The notes under the pieces are model-generated. The model did not search any database. It saw nothing but the letters and a program-made list of their open reading frames with translations, and was not told where the DNA came from. 51,924 nucleotides of DNA from Pantoea conspicua (GTDB lineage Bacteria > Pseudomonadota > Gammaproteobacteria > Enterobacterales > Enterobacteriaceae), in contig NZ_MLFN01000028.1 in NCBI RefSeq assembly GCF_002095315.1, forward strand, positions 1 through 51,924. Reading direction: 5' to 3'. Position numbers and translations under genes: made by a program. Positions 18,492 to 27,510 of this stretch are shown here, piece by piece. Position 1 is the first letter of the stretch. Each line of letters opens with the position of its first letter.

Positions 18492-18877
18492 CATTTTTCG
18501 TCACATTTTGCCCGATGCCTGCCTTAGAGAGTAGCTAAATCGAAAAATTTGCAAATTCGTTACGTTATTGTTCGTGATCGGCAGGATACCTTCATATATG
18601 ATCATTTGGCATTCATTTGATTGCTTTCCGCAACTGTTATCACTGGAAACCTTCGGGTGGCGCGCACAGCGCCGGGTAACAGACACACACTTTTTGCACA
18701 CAGTTTCATTAATGAGCCTGTACAGCAGAAATATCTGACAGATGCCAAATGCAGACTATTCTTATTATTGCAATTCTAAGGAGAGTTAATTTTACATGGC
18801 TACTGTTTCTGTCTATATTCGCCTGCATTAAGTCCAGAGAGACTTGTACCGCTCATTAATATTTTTGGAATACAATT
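18492..18877. other. Region between the rox-like site and the next gene, with a short leader frame
   Basis: No large gene. It holds another TGATCA (18599-18604), a GCAATTCTAAGGA motif near 18768-18780 shared with 25.2 kb, and an 11-codon frame (18796-18831, MATVSVYIRLH) after an AAGGAG sequence, ahead of the gene at 18878. Probable promoter region for that gene. Confidence 0.45.
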
Positions 18878-19957
18878 ATGCCTAACTTCAGCGATGTAGA
18901 ATTTGAGAAGCGTTATAAACATTTTCTACAGGTACAAAAAGAGTGGCTGACTCTCATCACGGACAACCAGATTTTTAGCGATAGAAACTCCCTGGGTGAA
19001 GAATGCCGCCCGATTGGCTTTATCACTGACAAGAAAGACTTTAAGCGTGCTGAGCACCTACTGGCTGACTGGCAGAGCTTTGCTGACCTGGCAGAAGAAA
19101 AGCGCAAAGAGCGCTCTATCGCGATCACTACGAACCTCTATCTGCCGGTTCCCGTACTGATCATTAATCCAAAGCACGTCACTATTAACCGCTTCCGCGC
19201 AACGGCCACCTCGAACCACACCCGCGAAGATATCCTTAAGCGTTATGAGAAGCAGATAAACAAGCTGCGTAAGGTTCCTTTTGCTGCCGGTGCAATCATG
19301 TCGCTGGAAGATGAAATGAAAGGGATTGAAGCTGCAGCACCAGGCGCCATGTACCGCGCACGCACCAGCAACTACTCTGATATCCAGGTAACAGCGCGCT
19401 ATACCGATGATAAGAAAGATGAAGGTGAATCTTTCCGCTATGGCGCACATGGCATGCTGATTTACGGCGACAAGCTGGATAAAGAGCGTGATATCAAGCT
19501 GAACGTTACGAGTAACGGTAATTACACGTCGCCATACGATGCTATCTCACCCGTACCATGTTCAATCCTGCCTAACGCCAAGCTGTACACCATGGAAGAC
19601 GTGGAATACAGCAAGGTGCTGGCCGCGCAGCGTTCCTCAGTGGCGTACACCGTAAACACACGCCGCGCTCAGTTTGAGAACAGGGCAAAGGCTAAGATTG
19701 CGAAGGCAAAAGACGCAGCAGAAGCGCGTCTGTTTAAAGCTGAAATCGAAGAAAACCGCGATCTGCTGGAGAAGCTGGAAGCCTACGACTGGGCGCTCCT
19801 GGATAAGAAGGTAGCCGCTGGCGATACAGAACAGCTTACGATGCCTGAAATCCGTAAGCGTTACGGCGGAGAAGAGCCTCGCGCTGGAAAGAATATGCGT
19901 AACATGTACAGCCTGCTGCGTGAACTGGAAAGTAACCTGAAAAAGCAGGACAAATAA
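18878..19957 (+). CDS. Hypothetical phage-plasmid protein
   Basis: 359 residues, no domain recognised. The first two thirds look globular alpha/beta. The last third (about 265-359) is charged and helical with a likely coiled coil (RAQFENRAKAKIAKAKDAAEARL, continuing to ENRDLLEKLEAYDW). It lies alone on the plus strand between the rox-like site and the terminase genes, and is closed by a good terminator. Its position suggests a prophage maintenance or early function, but this is inference. Confidence 0.65.
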   Translation: MPNFSDVEFEKRYKHFLQVQKEWLTLITDNQIFSDRNSLGEECRPIGFITDKKDFKRAEHLLADWQSFADLAEEKRKERSIAITTNLYLPVPVLIINPKHVTINRFRATATSNHTREDILKRYEKQINKLRKVPFAAGAIMSLEDEMKGIEAAAPGAMYRARTSNYSDIQVTARYTDDKKDEGESFRYGAHGMLIYGDKLDKERDIKLNVTSNGNYTSPYDAISPVPCSILPNAKLYTMEDVEYSKVLAAQRSSVAYTVNTRRAQFENRAKAKIAKAKDAAEARLFKAEIEENRDLLEKLEAYDWALLDKKVAAGDTEQLTMPEIRKRYGGEEPRAGKNMRNMYSLLRELESNLKKQDK

Positions 19958-19990
19958 TAATCAGTATTCTGCCACCAGCAGGAAAACAGA

Positions 19991-20012
19991 AGGGCGCATA
20001 AGCGCCCTTTTT
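19991..20012 (+). terminator. Rho-independent terminator
   Basis: AGGGCGC-ATAA-GCGCCCT followed by a T run, 33 bases after the stop of the 359-residue gene. It separates this gene from the convergent pacB. Confidence 0.9.
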
Positions 20013-20081
20013 GTGGGTGTTAATCAGGCAGTTAGCCCGATTTTCACCCAGTTACTGACTACAGTGGTTATCTGCTGGTGG

Positions 20082-21593
20082 TCACTGCAGCAGTGCATCC
20101 AGCTCCGATAACTCATCCAGCTTGCTCTGTGTAAAGTCAGCCATATCCTCGCTAAGTTCAGCCTCAGCCGGACGGTAGCCAATCAGGAAAATGAAGCAGT
20201 AAGTGTCCCAGCGGTCAGGCGACTTGATGTTAAGTTTCTGGCGCATCTGCGGCTTCGGCACCATCATGATCCGCCCCATTTCATCCATAAAGTACGGAAT
20301 CTTTGAGGCCTGCTCTGCCGTGTGCTGTGAGATATCTATGCGCATCCTGCCCGACCGGATCGCATCAGCGGCCATGATGTTCGACCAGGCGCGCTGGTTC
20401 TTGAATCGCTCCCTCACCTTCTTACTGAATGGCGGCTGGCCCCAGCGGATGCTGATAGCGTTAACGCCACGGCGCTCAAGCTGCTTAAGCGTACCCGAAC
20501 CCACGCCGTCGCCATCGACCGCAATGGTAATGCCCGGATAGCGCTCCTGCGTGCATTCGTTGGCGATGTAGTCACCGAAGGTAATCGGGTCCATCGTGCC
20601 TGGCATTTCCACCAGCTTAAACGACACGACACGGCGCGCATCACCGTACCCGGATACCTTACAGATGTTGAGTATCGACTTATCACGCCCGTTACCGACG
20701 TCAGCGGTGGCCACCCAGCCCCAGCCCTTCTCCAGAAACACTTTGCGGCGTGCTGCACGATCGCACTCATCACGCCCCAGCAGATAGCCGCTGACGTTGC
20801 GCGGGAAGCGGCCCAGCACCTTCACCATGTATTCCAGTGAGTCGCGGCCACCGTACTCCACCAGCTTCTCCCGGATGAATTTCAGGGTAACGTGTGGCGC
20901 TTCCTCGGAGTTAAGGACTATGGCATTCCAGAAGCCGTTAGGGTTATCCGGATTTTTGGCTAACGAATGGTGCGAGTCATAGAAGTAACCACTGGGGCGA
21001 GTAGGCTGCGACATCATCAGCATGCGGTTATCGTCTTCTGTCAGCGCACCACGCATGATTGCGATCGCTTTGTCAGAGATACCCGACGCCTCATCAAGGA
21101 TCAGCAGGATGTGTGCGGCGTGCTCACCCGCCAGCGCTTCCTCGTTACCCAGGCGATAGCCCTTACACAGCACCTCCCATATACCCTTACGCGACTTCTC
21201 ATAAAACATGGTGTCAGTCAGGGTGAAGTAGTTTTGTAGCCACGGGTGACGTCTGGCGGCGTTCGCCCAGTAGGTTTTGACGTACTTGAATACGCCGGTC
21301 TTAACCTGCCCGATTTTGTTGGCCACGATGATTACGCGGGCATCCGGATACATGATCATGTAGATAAGCAGCATCATGGCCGTAAGGGATGATTTACCGG
21401 TACCGTGTCCGGACGTAACGGTAGTCTGGCTCCCCGTCTCCTGTACGGAGTTCATGATCTCTTCCTGCTGCCAGGTGGGAATCATGCCAAACAGCTCAAC
21501 GACGGCCAGCGCCCAGTTGTAGCGGTAGCGGATAACCATATCCCGCCAGCGCGGGTCCGTAGTGACGCTCTTTACGCGCTTCTTACCGCTCAT
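20082..21593 (-). CDS. pacB: Terminase large subunit, PacB-like
   Basis: 503 residues (P1 PacB is about 494). ATPase: Walker A SGHGTGKSS (61-69), Walker B ILLILDEAS (Asp167-Glu168). Nuclease domain: TADVGNGRDKS and AVDGDGVGSG supply acidic metal-binding residues. It packages DNA into proheads with PacA after cutting at pac. Start overlaps the pacA stop (TGATG), so the two are translationally coupled. Confidence 0.9.
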   Translation of the reverse strand: MSGKKRVKSVTTDPRWRDMVIRYRYNWALAVVELFGMIPTWQQEEIMNSVQETGSQTTVTSGHGTGKSSLTAMMLLIYMIMYPDARVIIVANKIGQVKTGVFKYVKTYWANAARRHPWLQNYFTLTDTMFYEKSRKGIWEVLCKGYRLGNEEALAGEHAAHILLILDEASGISDKAIAIMRGALTEDDNRMLMMSQPTRPSGYFYDSHHSLAKNPDNPNGFWNAIVLNSEEAPHVTLKFIREKLVEYGGRDSLEYMVKVLGRFPRNVSGYLLGRDECDRAARRKVFLEKGWGWVATADVGNGRDKSILNICKVSGYGDARRVVSFKLVEMPGTMDPITFGDYIANECTQERYPGITIAVDGDGVGSGTLKQLERRGVNAISIRWGQPPFSKKVRERFKNQRAWSNIMAADAIRSGRMRIDISQHTAEQASKIPYFMDEMGRIMMVPKPQMRQKLNIKSPDRWDTYCFIFLIGYRPAEAELSEDMADFTQSKLDELSELDALLQ

Positions 21594-22909
21594 CAGGCGT
21601 CATCCTCGCCCGTCATAACGGATTGCGTATCGGTCATAACGGATTCATCGTCGGTCATAACGGATATCTCAGGCGGGATATAATCGTCGTCTCCGTACAG
21701 TTCCGCCGTGGCCATGTAGTCAAAGTTGCCGTTGAGATTACCCTCGCCCGCTGTTTCGCCGGCGCGGTTCTCTCCGTCTGCCTGGACGTCACCGAATCCC
21801 CCGCCATCCACAAGTGCTGCCACTTCCGCACGGCGCGACTCAACAAACGCAGCGCTGGTGGCCTGCTGCTCCCGGAACTTACGCGCATCCCGGTCCAGTT
21901 CATCCTCAGTGACCGCGCCGCGCTCATCTACTGGCGGTTCGGCGTTCTTGAGCTCGTTCTCAAGGCGTCTGGATAGTGACTCTGGCAGTTTGATACCGTG
22001 CCGCTCGATGTACTCCGCCGTCTCCAGTAAATCCCAGTCCTTTTCTTCGCGCAGCTGGTAGGCACGGCTGATCACCTCACCGGCGTTATGCGTCAGCGCA
22101 TGCTTCTCATTGTCTCGCCGGTTCTTGTCGGTGCCGCTGGCGATCGCCGCTACCCGTGTGGCGTGGTCATTGACGAGATAGCCGACTTCAATCATCAGCT
22201 TTGTCATTTTCAGGATGGGATGTGGTCCGCCGCCGCCTTCGTCATCATCCTTTTTGCCACCGTTCTTCAGGTTGTCGGCTTCCAACTCAAACAGATCTAT
22301 TGCCCGCGCCGTGGTGCGCTTCAGGAGGTCCATGTGGGCCAGCGAGTCAAACAGCACCGTCATGGCGCTGGCTTCAACACCTTCACTCAGTACCTCTAAT
22401 GCCGCTTCATAATCCTCCGGCCGCGGGAAGCCGCGCCGGTTGGCCACCAGCTTAGTTTCATGTCCTTCCTCAAACGGTTTTCCCTCCCCGCGGGGCTTCG
22501 GGGTGTGCTTCGGGCGCCCGGAATCCTGATCACCGGCATTTATGATCTTTTTGGCATGTGAAGCATTGGGCTTTTTCTTCGCGCCAGGCTGCGCTGCTGT
22601 CTCATCGCGTGGTTCGAGCACCCCCTCTAAAGCCGCGCTGTGCCTGATTTTGCGCCCGTTTCGACGGATGATCAGGTCTTCTTTTCTGGTTTGATCATTT
22701 TGATGATCAGAAGCGTGATCACTCAAATGATCATGATTGTGATCACCAGCCTGATCACGCATTGCGGCCAGCGCTTTACCGTTCAGCTCCCGGCGTGCGG
22801 TGTTAAACGGCAGACCGTAGTGCTCACAGTATTCTTTGACGGTTATCCCGCTCTGCGCCTTCTGCTCGATGAAGGCTTTTCTGTGGTCATCCCAGTTAAC
22901 TTTGGACAT
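21593..22909 (-). CDS. pacA: Terminase small subunit, PacA-like, containing the pac site
   Basis: 438 residues (P1 PacA about 450). The N-terminus has a terminase-small-subunit helix-turn-helix (WDDHRKAFIEQKAQSGITVKEYCEHYG). Codons about 51-81 are a His/Asp-rich repeat (GDHN, HDHL, SDHA, SDHQ) produced by TGATCA boxes every 12 bp. A helical middle and an acidic C-terminus follow. PacA recognises pac, and in P1 its binding depends on Dam methylation of these hexamers. The gene heads the pacA-pacB operon on the minus strand. Confidence 0.88.
   Translation of the reverse strand: MSKVNWDDHRKAFIEQKAQSGITVKEYCEHYGLPFNTARRELNGKALAAMRDQAGDHNHDHLSDHASDHQNDQTRKEDLIIRRNGRKIRHSAALEGVLEPRDETAAQPGAKKKPNASHAKKIINAGDQDSGRPKHTPKPRGEGKPFEEGHETKLVANRRGFPRPEDYEAALEVLSEGVEASAMTVLFDSLAHMDLLKRTTARAIDLFELEADNLKNGGKKDDDEGGGGPHPILKMTKLMIEVGYLVNDHATRVAAIASGTDKNRRDNEKHALTHNAGEVISRAYQLREEKDWDLLETAEYIERHGIKLPESLSRRLENELKNAEPPVDERGAVTEDELDRDARKFREQQATSAAFVESRRAEVAALVDGGGFGDVQADGENRAGETAGEGNLNGNFDYMATAELYGDDDYIPPEISVMTDDESVMTDTQSVMTGEDDA
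22669..22757. other. pac-like packaging site: seven TGATCA boxes
   Basis: TGATCA at 22669, 22692, 22704, 22716, 22728, 22740 and 22752. The last six are exactly 12 bp apart. P1 pac likewise has seven TGATC(A/G) hexamers inside pacA, bound by PacA and controlled by Dam. Two further copies (22969 and 22981, again 12 bp apart) lie upstream of pacA. Confidence 0.87.
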
Positions 22910-23095
22910 GGTTTATCGTTCAAAAAGAGGCCAATAAACCGGGATGGTATGGAGTCTGTAATTTGTAGTGATCACAATAATGATCAGGTACTACACAAAC
23001 GCGCTGAAAAGTTACCGTTTAAGTGTCATTTTTTTTAAATTAGTGATACTTTTAAACCTCAATCAAAGTACGAAATAAACCACTGGATAATTTAA
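22910..23095. promoter_or_regulatory. Divergent control region between pacA and the partition genes
   Basis: Holds two TGATCA boxes (22969, 22981), an imperfect inverted repeat (GTTTAAGTGTCA near 23018 and GATACTTTTAAAC near 23046), and AACCACTGGATAA at 23078-23090 directly before the ParM-like start. It probably contains the partition promoter, autoregulatory site and centromere, plus the pacA promoter. Confidence 0.5.
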
Positions 23096-24220
23096 ATGAC
23101 TAATAAAAAAGCTGTTTTAGTAGCTGTAGATGCGGGTTCAGGTAACGTTACGATTGCCTATGAGGAAGACGGCCAATGGCTTTCCCTTATCACCCCTTCA
23201 CTGGTCCATGAGGGCCACCAGCAGTCCTACTCAAACCATGCGTCAGCTACTTGGTTTACCGAAAATGATAACGGGAACGAAGCAGCCTATACCGTCGTTA
23301 AAAAGGGTTTTACTGACCTGTACGACACCTGCGACCCGGACTACCAGATTTCCGCCCCACACCGTGTGCTGGTTCATGAATGCCTGAAACGTGCTGGCAT
23401 CGTGGATTGCGACGTCATCCTGGGTGAAACCCTGCCAATCGGGCAGTTCTACAGCGGCACCGGCGTTATCAATCAGGACCGTATCAACCGCAAAGTTGAA
23501 AGCCTGAAAAAGCCTGTGCGCAACTATAGCGGCGACGTCGCGCCAGCGCGTATCAGACATGTTGAAGTCTTCCCGGAAGCCGTACCGGCGATTCTGGCCG
23601 CACAGACAGAGTTTCCTGATCTGGAGCAGGCACAGACCATTCTCGTGATTGATATCGGCAGATTCACCTGTGATATCGCTATCGTGGATGAAGAGCTGGT
23701 GCCAATTAAAAAGGCCAGCTTTGAGCACGGCATTCAGAAGATGATCAATCGCGTTCTGGTGCTGCTGCAGGAGTTTGAAAAGACTTCCGGACGCTCATTC
23801 AACGCTGAAGAAATCCCGGTTGGCATCGTTGACGACATTATCCGTCAGGGCTATATCGGTTCACGTATGGAAGCCGCTAAAGACAAGCGTATCGACGTAA
23901 CCAGCGTTATCGATCAGGCAGCGGGTGAACTGGCGTCAGAAATCTGGCGTGACGTGCGTTCTTTACTGCGCAACGTAATTGCCCTTGATGCTGTTCTGGT
24001 TGTTGGTGGCGGTGCTAACTATCTGGCTGGCCGTCAGGCAGGCCTGAGCGACCATACAGCTGACTGGCACGATATGGTCATCATCCCGGCACAGCCAGAG
24101 CTTTCCATTGCGCGTGGCGTATTCATGGCGCTTATGTCGTCAGAGGATGAGCTGCGCGAAACGATCAAAGAGACGGCAAAAGTAAGCGACATTAAAAGCC
24201 GCGCCAGCGATAAAGGTTAA
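23096..24220 (+). CDS. ParM/StbA-like actin-type plasmid partition ATPase
   Basis: 374 residues. Actin-fold nucleotide motifs: phosphate-1 VDAGSGNV (near residue 11), phosphate-2 IDIGRFTCDIAIV (about 180-195), and adenosine loop VVGGGANYL (about 300). Such proteins polymerise into filaments that push plasmid copies apart. Followed after 2 bases by the StbB-like gene, forming a two-gene partition operon. P1 itself uses ParA/ParB, so this is a type II system in a P1-type backbone. Confidence 0.9.
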   Translation: MTNKKAVLVAVDAGSGNVTIAYEEDGQWLSLITPSLVHEGHQQSYSNHASATWFTENDNGNEAAYTVVKKGFTDLYDTCDPDYQISAPHRVLVHECLKRAGIVDCDVILGETLPIGQFYSGTGVINQDRINRKVESLKKPVRNYSGDVAPARIRHVEVFPEAVPAILAAQTEFPDLEQAQTILVIDIGRFTCDIAIVDEELVPIKKASFEHGIQKMINRVLVLLQEFEKTSGRSFNAEEIPVGIVDDIIRQGYIGSRMEAAKDKRIDVTSVIDQAAGELASEIWRDVRSLLRNVIALDAVLVVGGGANYLAGRQAGLSDHTADWHDMVIIPAQPELSIARGVFMALMSSEDELRETIKETAKVSDIKSRASDKG

Positions 24221-24222
24221 CT

Positions 24223-24756
24223 ATGAGTCAGGTATTAAGATTAAGTGGGCTGGAGGACGACGGGTTACTCACCGGCGCTGCTCTGGCTGAATATAACCGG
24301 TTGCAGACCAACGCGGCCAAGCGTAGCTATCTGGTGCGTCTGGTGCGCAGTGGCTACGCGCTGGATGAAATGGGCCTGAGTCCCGTCATCGAGCTGTTGC
24401 AGACAACTGACGGAAAAAAGTTCCTGAAAATGTCTGAGCGTGAGCGCCTGCAGCGTCTGCTTACCATGATTAGCGCCCTGCTGGGTGAAAGCGCTGGCGT
24501 GCCGGTTGCTGCTGCGCCACCAGCGACAGAAAAGGCCATGCCGGAGTCAGTCGAGCCACCAGCAGCCGAATCTGCGCCAGTGGAACCCGTCGCTACAGCT
24601 GAGCCTGCACAGCCAGTCGCTCCGCCTGCCCGGAGTTCAACTGAGTCTCTGGACGATGATGATAGGCCACAGGCATGGGGCGGACCGTCTATGGCTAAAG
24701 CAGGTAAGGCACGCAGCCTGCTTAACGCTAGCAAAAAGAACGTCGGACAGTCCTGA
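24223..24756 (+). CDS. StbB-like partition partner protein
   Basis: 177 residues. The N-terminal half is small, basic and helical (NAAKRSYLVRLVRSGYALDEM), suited to DNA/centromere binding. The C-terminal half is a low-complexity Pro/Ala/Glu linker with two Chi octamers, ending in a basic AKAGKARSLLNASKKNVGQS. Position and size fit the adaptor (ParR/StbB) of an actin-type system, although sequence similarity is not strong enough to name. Confidence 0.75.
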   Translation: MSQVLRLSGLEDDGLLTGAALAEYNRLQTNAAKRSYLVRLVRSGYALDEMGLSPVIELLQTTDGKKFLKMSERERLQRLLTMISALLGESAGVPVAAAPPATEKAMPESVEPPAAESAPVEPVATAEPAQPVAPPARSSTESLDDDDRPQAWGGPSMAKAGKARSLLNASKKNVGQS

Positions 24757-24765
24757 TTACCCTCA

Positions 24766-24793
24766 GCCCCGTTCACATGAGCGGGGCATTTTC
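24766..24793. terminator. Terminator between convergent genes
   Basis: GCCCCG-TTCACATGAG-CGGGGC followed by ATTTTC. It lies between the partition operon and the end of the minus-strand gene at 24773. Confidence 0.6.
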
Positions 24794-25180
24794 GATTCTT
24801 CCCCTTCTGCACATATCCATCAGTTCCCTTGCCAGCGCGCATACTGACAGCTGTTCCAGTTCCTTTTTCTGGAGAACCATCTTCGTGGCGCTTTCCACAC
24901 ACAGGGAATCGTAATTTAGATCCTTTCTTCCGCGCACTTTGAAGATATAGCCGTTCATGGCCTCCAGGCGATACTGCCGGGGATAGGCGTCAGGATGTAC
25001 CCGGCATTGTGCGAACGGCGAACGAACAAAGGAGCGCAGGATATTGGAGATGATGCCGGTATTCACCACTAAGTGCGGGTATTCCGTTTCCACCAGCCTG
25101 GTGACTTCGGCCACTGTCATGTAGTCCCGTCTGCGTATTAACAGATCGGCTACCTCTATACTGCTCACCTTTTGTTCCAT
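24773..25180 (-). CDS. Winged-helix-like regulatory protein, unknown
   Basis: 135 residues from ATG 25180 (MEQKVSSIEVADLL), chosen because GGAG lies 7 bases upstream; an in-frame ATG at 25207 has none. The N-terminal half (DYMTVAEVTRLVETEYPHL, then ISNILRSFVRSPF) looks like a winged-helix. It converges on the partition operon. Near its promoter is the GCAATTCTAAGGA motif (about 25207-25219). Confidence 0.6.
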   Translation of the reverse strand: MEQKVSSIEVADLLIRRRDYMTVAEVTRLVETEYPHLVVNTGIISNILRSFVRSPFAQCRVHPDAYPRQYRLEAMNGYIFKVRGRKDLNYDSLCVESATKMVLQKKELEQLSVCALARELMDMCRRGRIENAPLM

Positions 25181-25220
25181 GTACTGCTCCGCTTGAATTG
25201 AATGCAAGCAATTCTAAGGA

Positions 25221-25740
25221 TTGTGTAATCCGAGCAAGTGATAACGATGTAAATATCGCCATTTTTAGCAGGTATGAATGTGTTTTCAGGATGATTTTGG
25301 CTAAGACAGGCGTATGGCTAAACTGGATGGTGGGCTTTATCAGGACGTGACGATCGCAGTACTGGTGGTATCTACTGACACTCTCAGAGCTAATTAACAG
25401 TACCGATTATAGATATAGCATCTAACGGTAATATCACGGTGAATCCAGATTTCACACTTAGATTTTCAACCATAATCGGCATCTATTGTGCTGGATTAGT
25501 ATGTTCTCCCGGCTGTGGGGCATCAGGAGGTTTGCGAAGGTTTTTTGAAGTTTATAGCCATAAGTTACTATGTCACGTCTCAGCAACTGAGACTTCACCT
25601 AACTTGACCGTTGCTCTAAAGTGTTCAGGTGGCCAGATTCAATCTGCCGTTACATTTGAAAATAATGGCACTTTGGCTGCATCTAAACAGGTCAGTATTT
25701 TCTTAAGATTCTTCATTCGGCCATTCTAGTAGGGAGAAGT
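25221..25740. other. Intergenic region, no convincing gene
   Basis: About 520 bp. A 96-codon open frame at 25439-25729 (plus) has no ribosome binding site and an unnatural composition, so I do not call it. An AT-rich promoter for the gene at 25741 is likely near its 3' end. Confidence 0.45.
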
Positions 25741-26514
25741 ATGTCGTCAGAAAATTTTGTTACCTTCTGGCTTGCCAGAGCCGATCTTCCATATTTTATT
25801 GAACCGCATGAATTTTATGTTTCAGAAGCTAAAAGTAGACTTCTATCGCAGTTTGGCGATTTAGGAGAAGAAGCAGAAAAGAGAGAACTACAGTATTTGG
25901 AGACTGCCGCGCAATATTTCGACCCTGAGTACGATGATCCGATGAGTGCCTATGAGCAAGCTTACAGCGCGGGGACCGATTATGCGTGGTCGCTTCTGGA
26001 GATGCAAAATACCGTGGTATTGGCATTAACAGCAGGAATGTATCACCAGTTTGATAAAAAACTAAGAGAACACACCATAAAAGAGCTAAGTAATTGGTGT
26101 AAAAGAGAATTAATTACCACTATGATCTGGAAGTTAACTTTCCATCAGCTTATAGATTTACTCGAATGGATTGGTCTCAAGATTAATGGAACCGGATATG
26201 GGGAAAAGATAAAAGCCTGTAATTTAGTAGTAAACGTATACAAGCATGGGGACGGCGATGCTCATCAAAAACTATCATTAGATTACCCTGAATACTATCC
26301 ATATCCTACAGGTGTTCATCGTAACCAGAGCGCACCTAACCATGATGATTTGCATGTCTCTGAAGAACAATTTGTAGAATTTGCTGATGCAATAACGGCA
26401 TTCTGGAACGCGGTTCCTGAAAATTGTTATTACTCAGGTCTAAAAGAAGAACCAAAATGGTTAGATCATTTAGTGAAAAAAATAGAAAAAAAACAGAAGG
26501 GGAATAGGAGTTAA
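25741..26514 (+). CDS. Accessory protein, possible HEPN-like defence gene
   Basis: 257 residues, strong GGGAGAAG ribosome binding site. Distinctly lower GC than neighbours, so likely a recent arrival. Mostly helical. The segment CNLVVNVYKHGDGDAHQKL contains an N-x-x-KHG signature seen in HEPN-type helical proteins, and the end is Lys-rich. HEPN proteins are often RNases in abortive infection or toxin systems. The match is only a motif, so function stays open. Flanked downstream by a TGTCCGC inverted repeat (26583-26610). Confidence 0.6.
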   Translation: MSSENFVTFWLARADLPYFIEPHEFYVSEAKSRLLSQFGDLGEEAEKRELQYLETAAQYFDPEYDDPMSAYEQAYSAGTDYAWSLLEMQNTVVLALTAGMYHQFDKKLREHTIKELSNWCKRELITTMIWKLTFHQLIDLLEWIGLKINGTGYGEKIKACNLVVNVYKHGDGDAHQKLSLDYPEYYPYPTGVHRNQSAPNHDDLHVSEEQFVEFADAITAFWNAVPENCYYSGLKEEPKWLDHLVKKIEKKQKGNRS

Positions 26515-26582
26515 TTACTGCATCAGGACATATCGCAAATTCAGTGGCCAGCTTCATCTAAGTGTACCTGTTGAGACTGATG

Positions 26583-26610
26583 ATGTCCGCTTCTAACACT
26601 TAGCGGACAT
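26583..26610. repeat. Inverted repeat ATGTCCGC ... GCGGACAT
   Basis: ATGTCCGC-N12-GCGGACAT directly downstream of the accessory gene. The arm is the same TGTCCGC sequence as in the repeats around the cargo genes at 47-52 kb. Confidence 0.6.
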
Positions 26611-26674
26611 AGAATAAACTCAAACATAGGTTAAAGTACTCAGCACAATTTAATGAGTATGTGTCTTTTGACTT

Positions 26675-27256
26675 CTAAACGAGCCGCCAATCTGTTGCCA
26701 GCAAATCTTCAGAAACAGGCGACCAGTTAGAGACAGTCAGCTGTTCTGCGTCAACGAGCAGAAGCTGAGGCATCTGCGTGACAGTAGCCTTCGGATTGCA
26801 GTCAAAGTAACGTGCCGGTACGCCGTACATGTCTGTTCCCATTAGCGCGGCGCGCATCATGCCTCTGTTGAGTCGGAGATATACTCCCTTCCCCCATGTT
26901 TCCCGTGCCACCTTACAGCCTTCAGATAGCCATAGTTGTGCCACGGCCAGCGGTGCATTCTCCTGCCTGAAATTCAGTTCGCCCTTCTCAATCATCGCTT
27001 CATTTTGCAGGATCAGACCGTTCAACTTAATTAGCGCGACACAGGCGGCGTGGTTCAGGGTTTCGCCATAACCGGTCATTGTCAGGCCGTTTTTACTGAT
27101 AACGGCGGCATATCCGGTGTTTTTGGTCTCGGACGTCTCTGTAATGGTGTATCCAAGACGAGCAATGACCGCCAGAAGTGCCATATAGTCGCCTGCGTAG
27201 TCAGCTTCGGCATCTGCGAACATAGCGATCGTGGCATTTAATTGTTGAGCGGTCAT
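26675..27256 (-). CDS. Protein with C-terminal Tad2/DUF2829-like domain
   Basis: 193 residues from ATG 27256 (a GTG one codon earlier is also possible). The N-terminal half (to about residue 90) is unknown. The C-terminal half follows the Tad2 (DUF2829) pattern: APLAVAQLWLSEGCKVARETWGKGVYLRL, spaced here as A-x-x-W-L-x-x-G-x-x-V-x-R-x-x-W-G, then NWSPVSEDLLATDWRLV at the end. Tad2 proteins bind and sequester the gcADPR-type signal of Thoeris defence. Two further proteins in this window share the pattern. Confidence 0.72.
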   Translation of the reverse strand: MTAQQLNATIAMFADAEADYAGDYMALLAVIARLGYTITETSETKNTGYAAVISKNGLTMTGYGETLNHAACVALIKLNGLILQNEAMIEKGELNFRQENAPLAVAQLWLSEGCKVARETWGKGVYLRLNRGMMRAALMGTDMYGVPARYFDCNPKATVTQMPQLLLVDAEQLTVSNWSPVSEDLLATDWRLV

Positions 27257-27261
27257 CACTA

Positions 27262-27510
27262 TCAGTAGCCTCGTTTCTGTTTGCGCTTCTGCGCTGCTTG
27301 TCTGCGTTTCTTTTCAGCGGAGCGGTGCTGCTGTGCTTCAGCAATGCTTGTGGCCAAGCGACGTATTCCCTGTTTGATCTCTTCCTGTGCTGGTGGCCGG
27401 GTATCGCCCACCAGCAATGTTCTTACCTGCGGCACGGGAACAGTTGGCGGACGGCGGGCTACCCAGCTGAGGCTTCCCACAATTGCGCCCATCAGTGCGA
27501 TCTTCTTCAT
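27262..27510 (-). CDS. Small exported or anchored basic protein
   Basis: 82 residues from ATG 27510 (MKKIALMGAIVGSLSW), a short signal-anchor, with AGGAAGAG upstream. An earlier in-frame ATG at 27570 lacks a site. The C-terminus is highly charged (RSAEKKRRQAAQKRKQKRGY). It just precedes the Tad2-like gene. Lysis accessory or envelope role is possible; unknown. Confidence 0.55.
   Translation of the reverse strand: MKKIALMGAIVGSLSWVARRPPTVPVPQVRTLLVGDTRPPAQEEIKQGIRRLATSIAEAQQHRSAEKKRRQAAQKRKQKRGY

Noticed and set aside
25439..25729. 96-codon open frame on the plus strand
   Set aside because: No ribosome binding site, Cys/Phe-rich odd composition, no domain.
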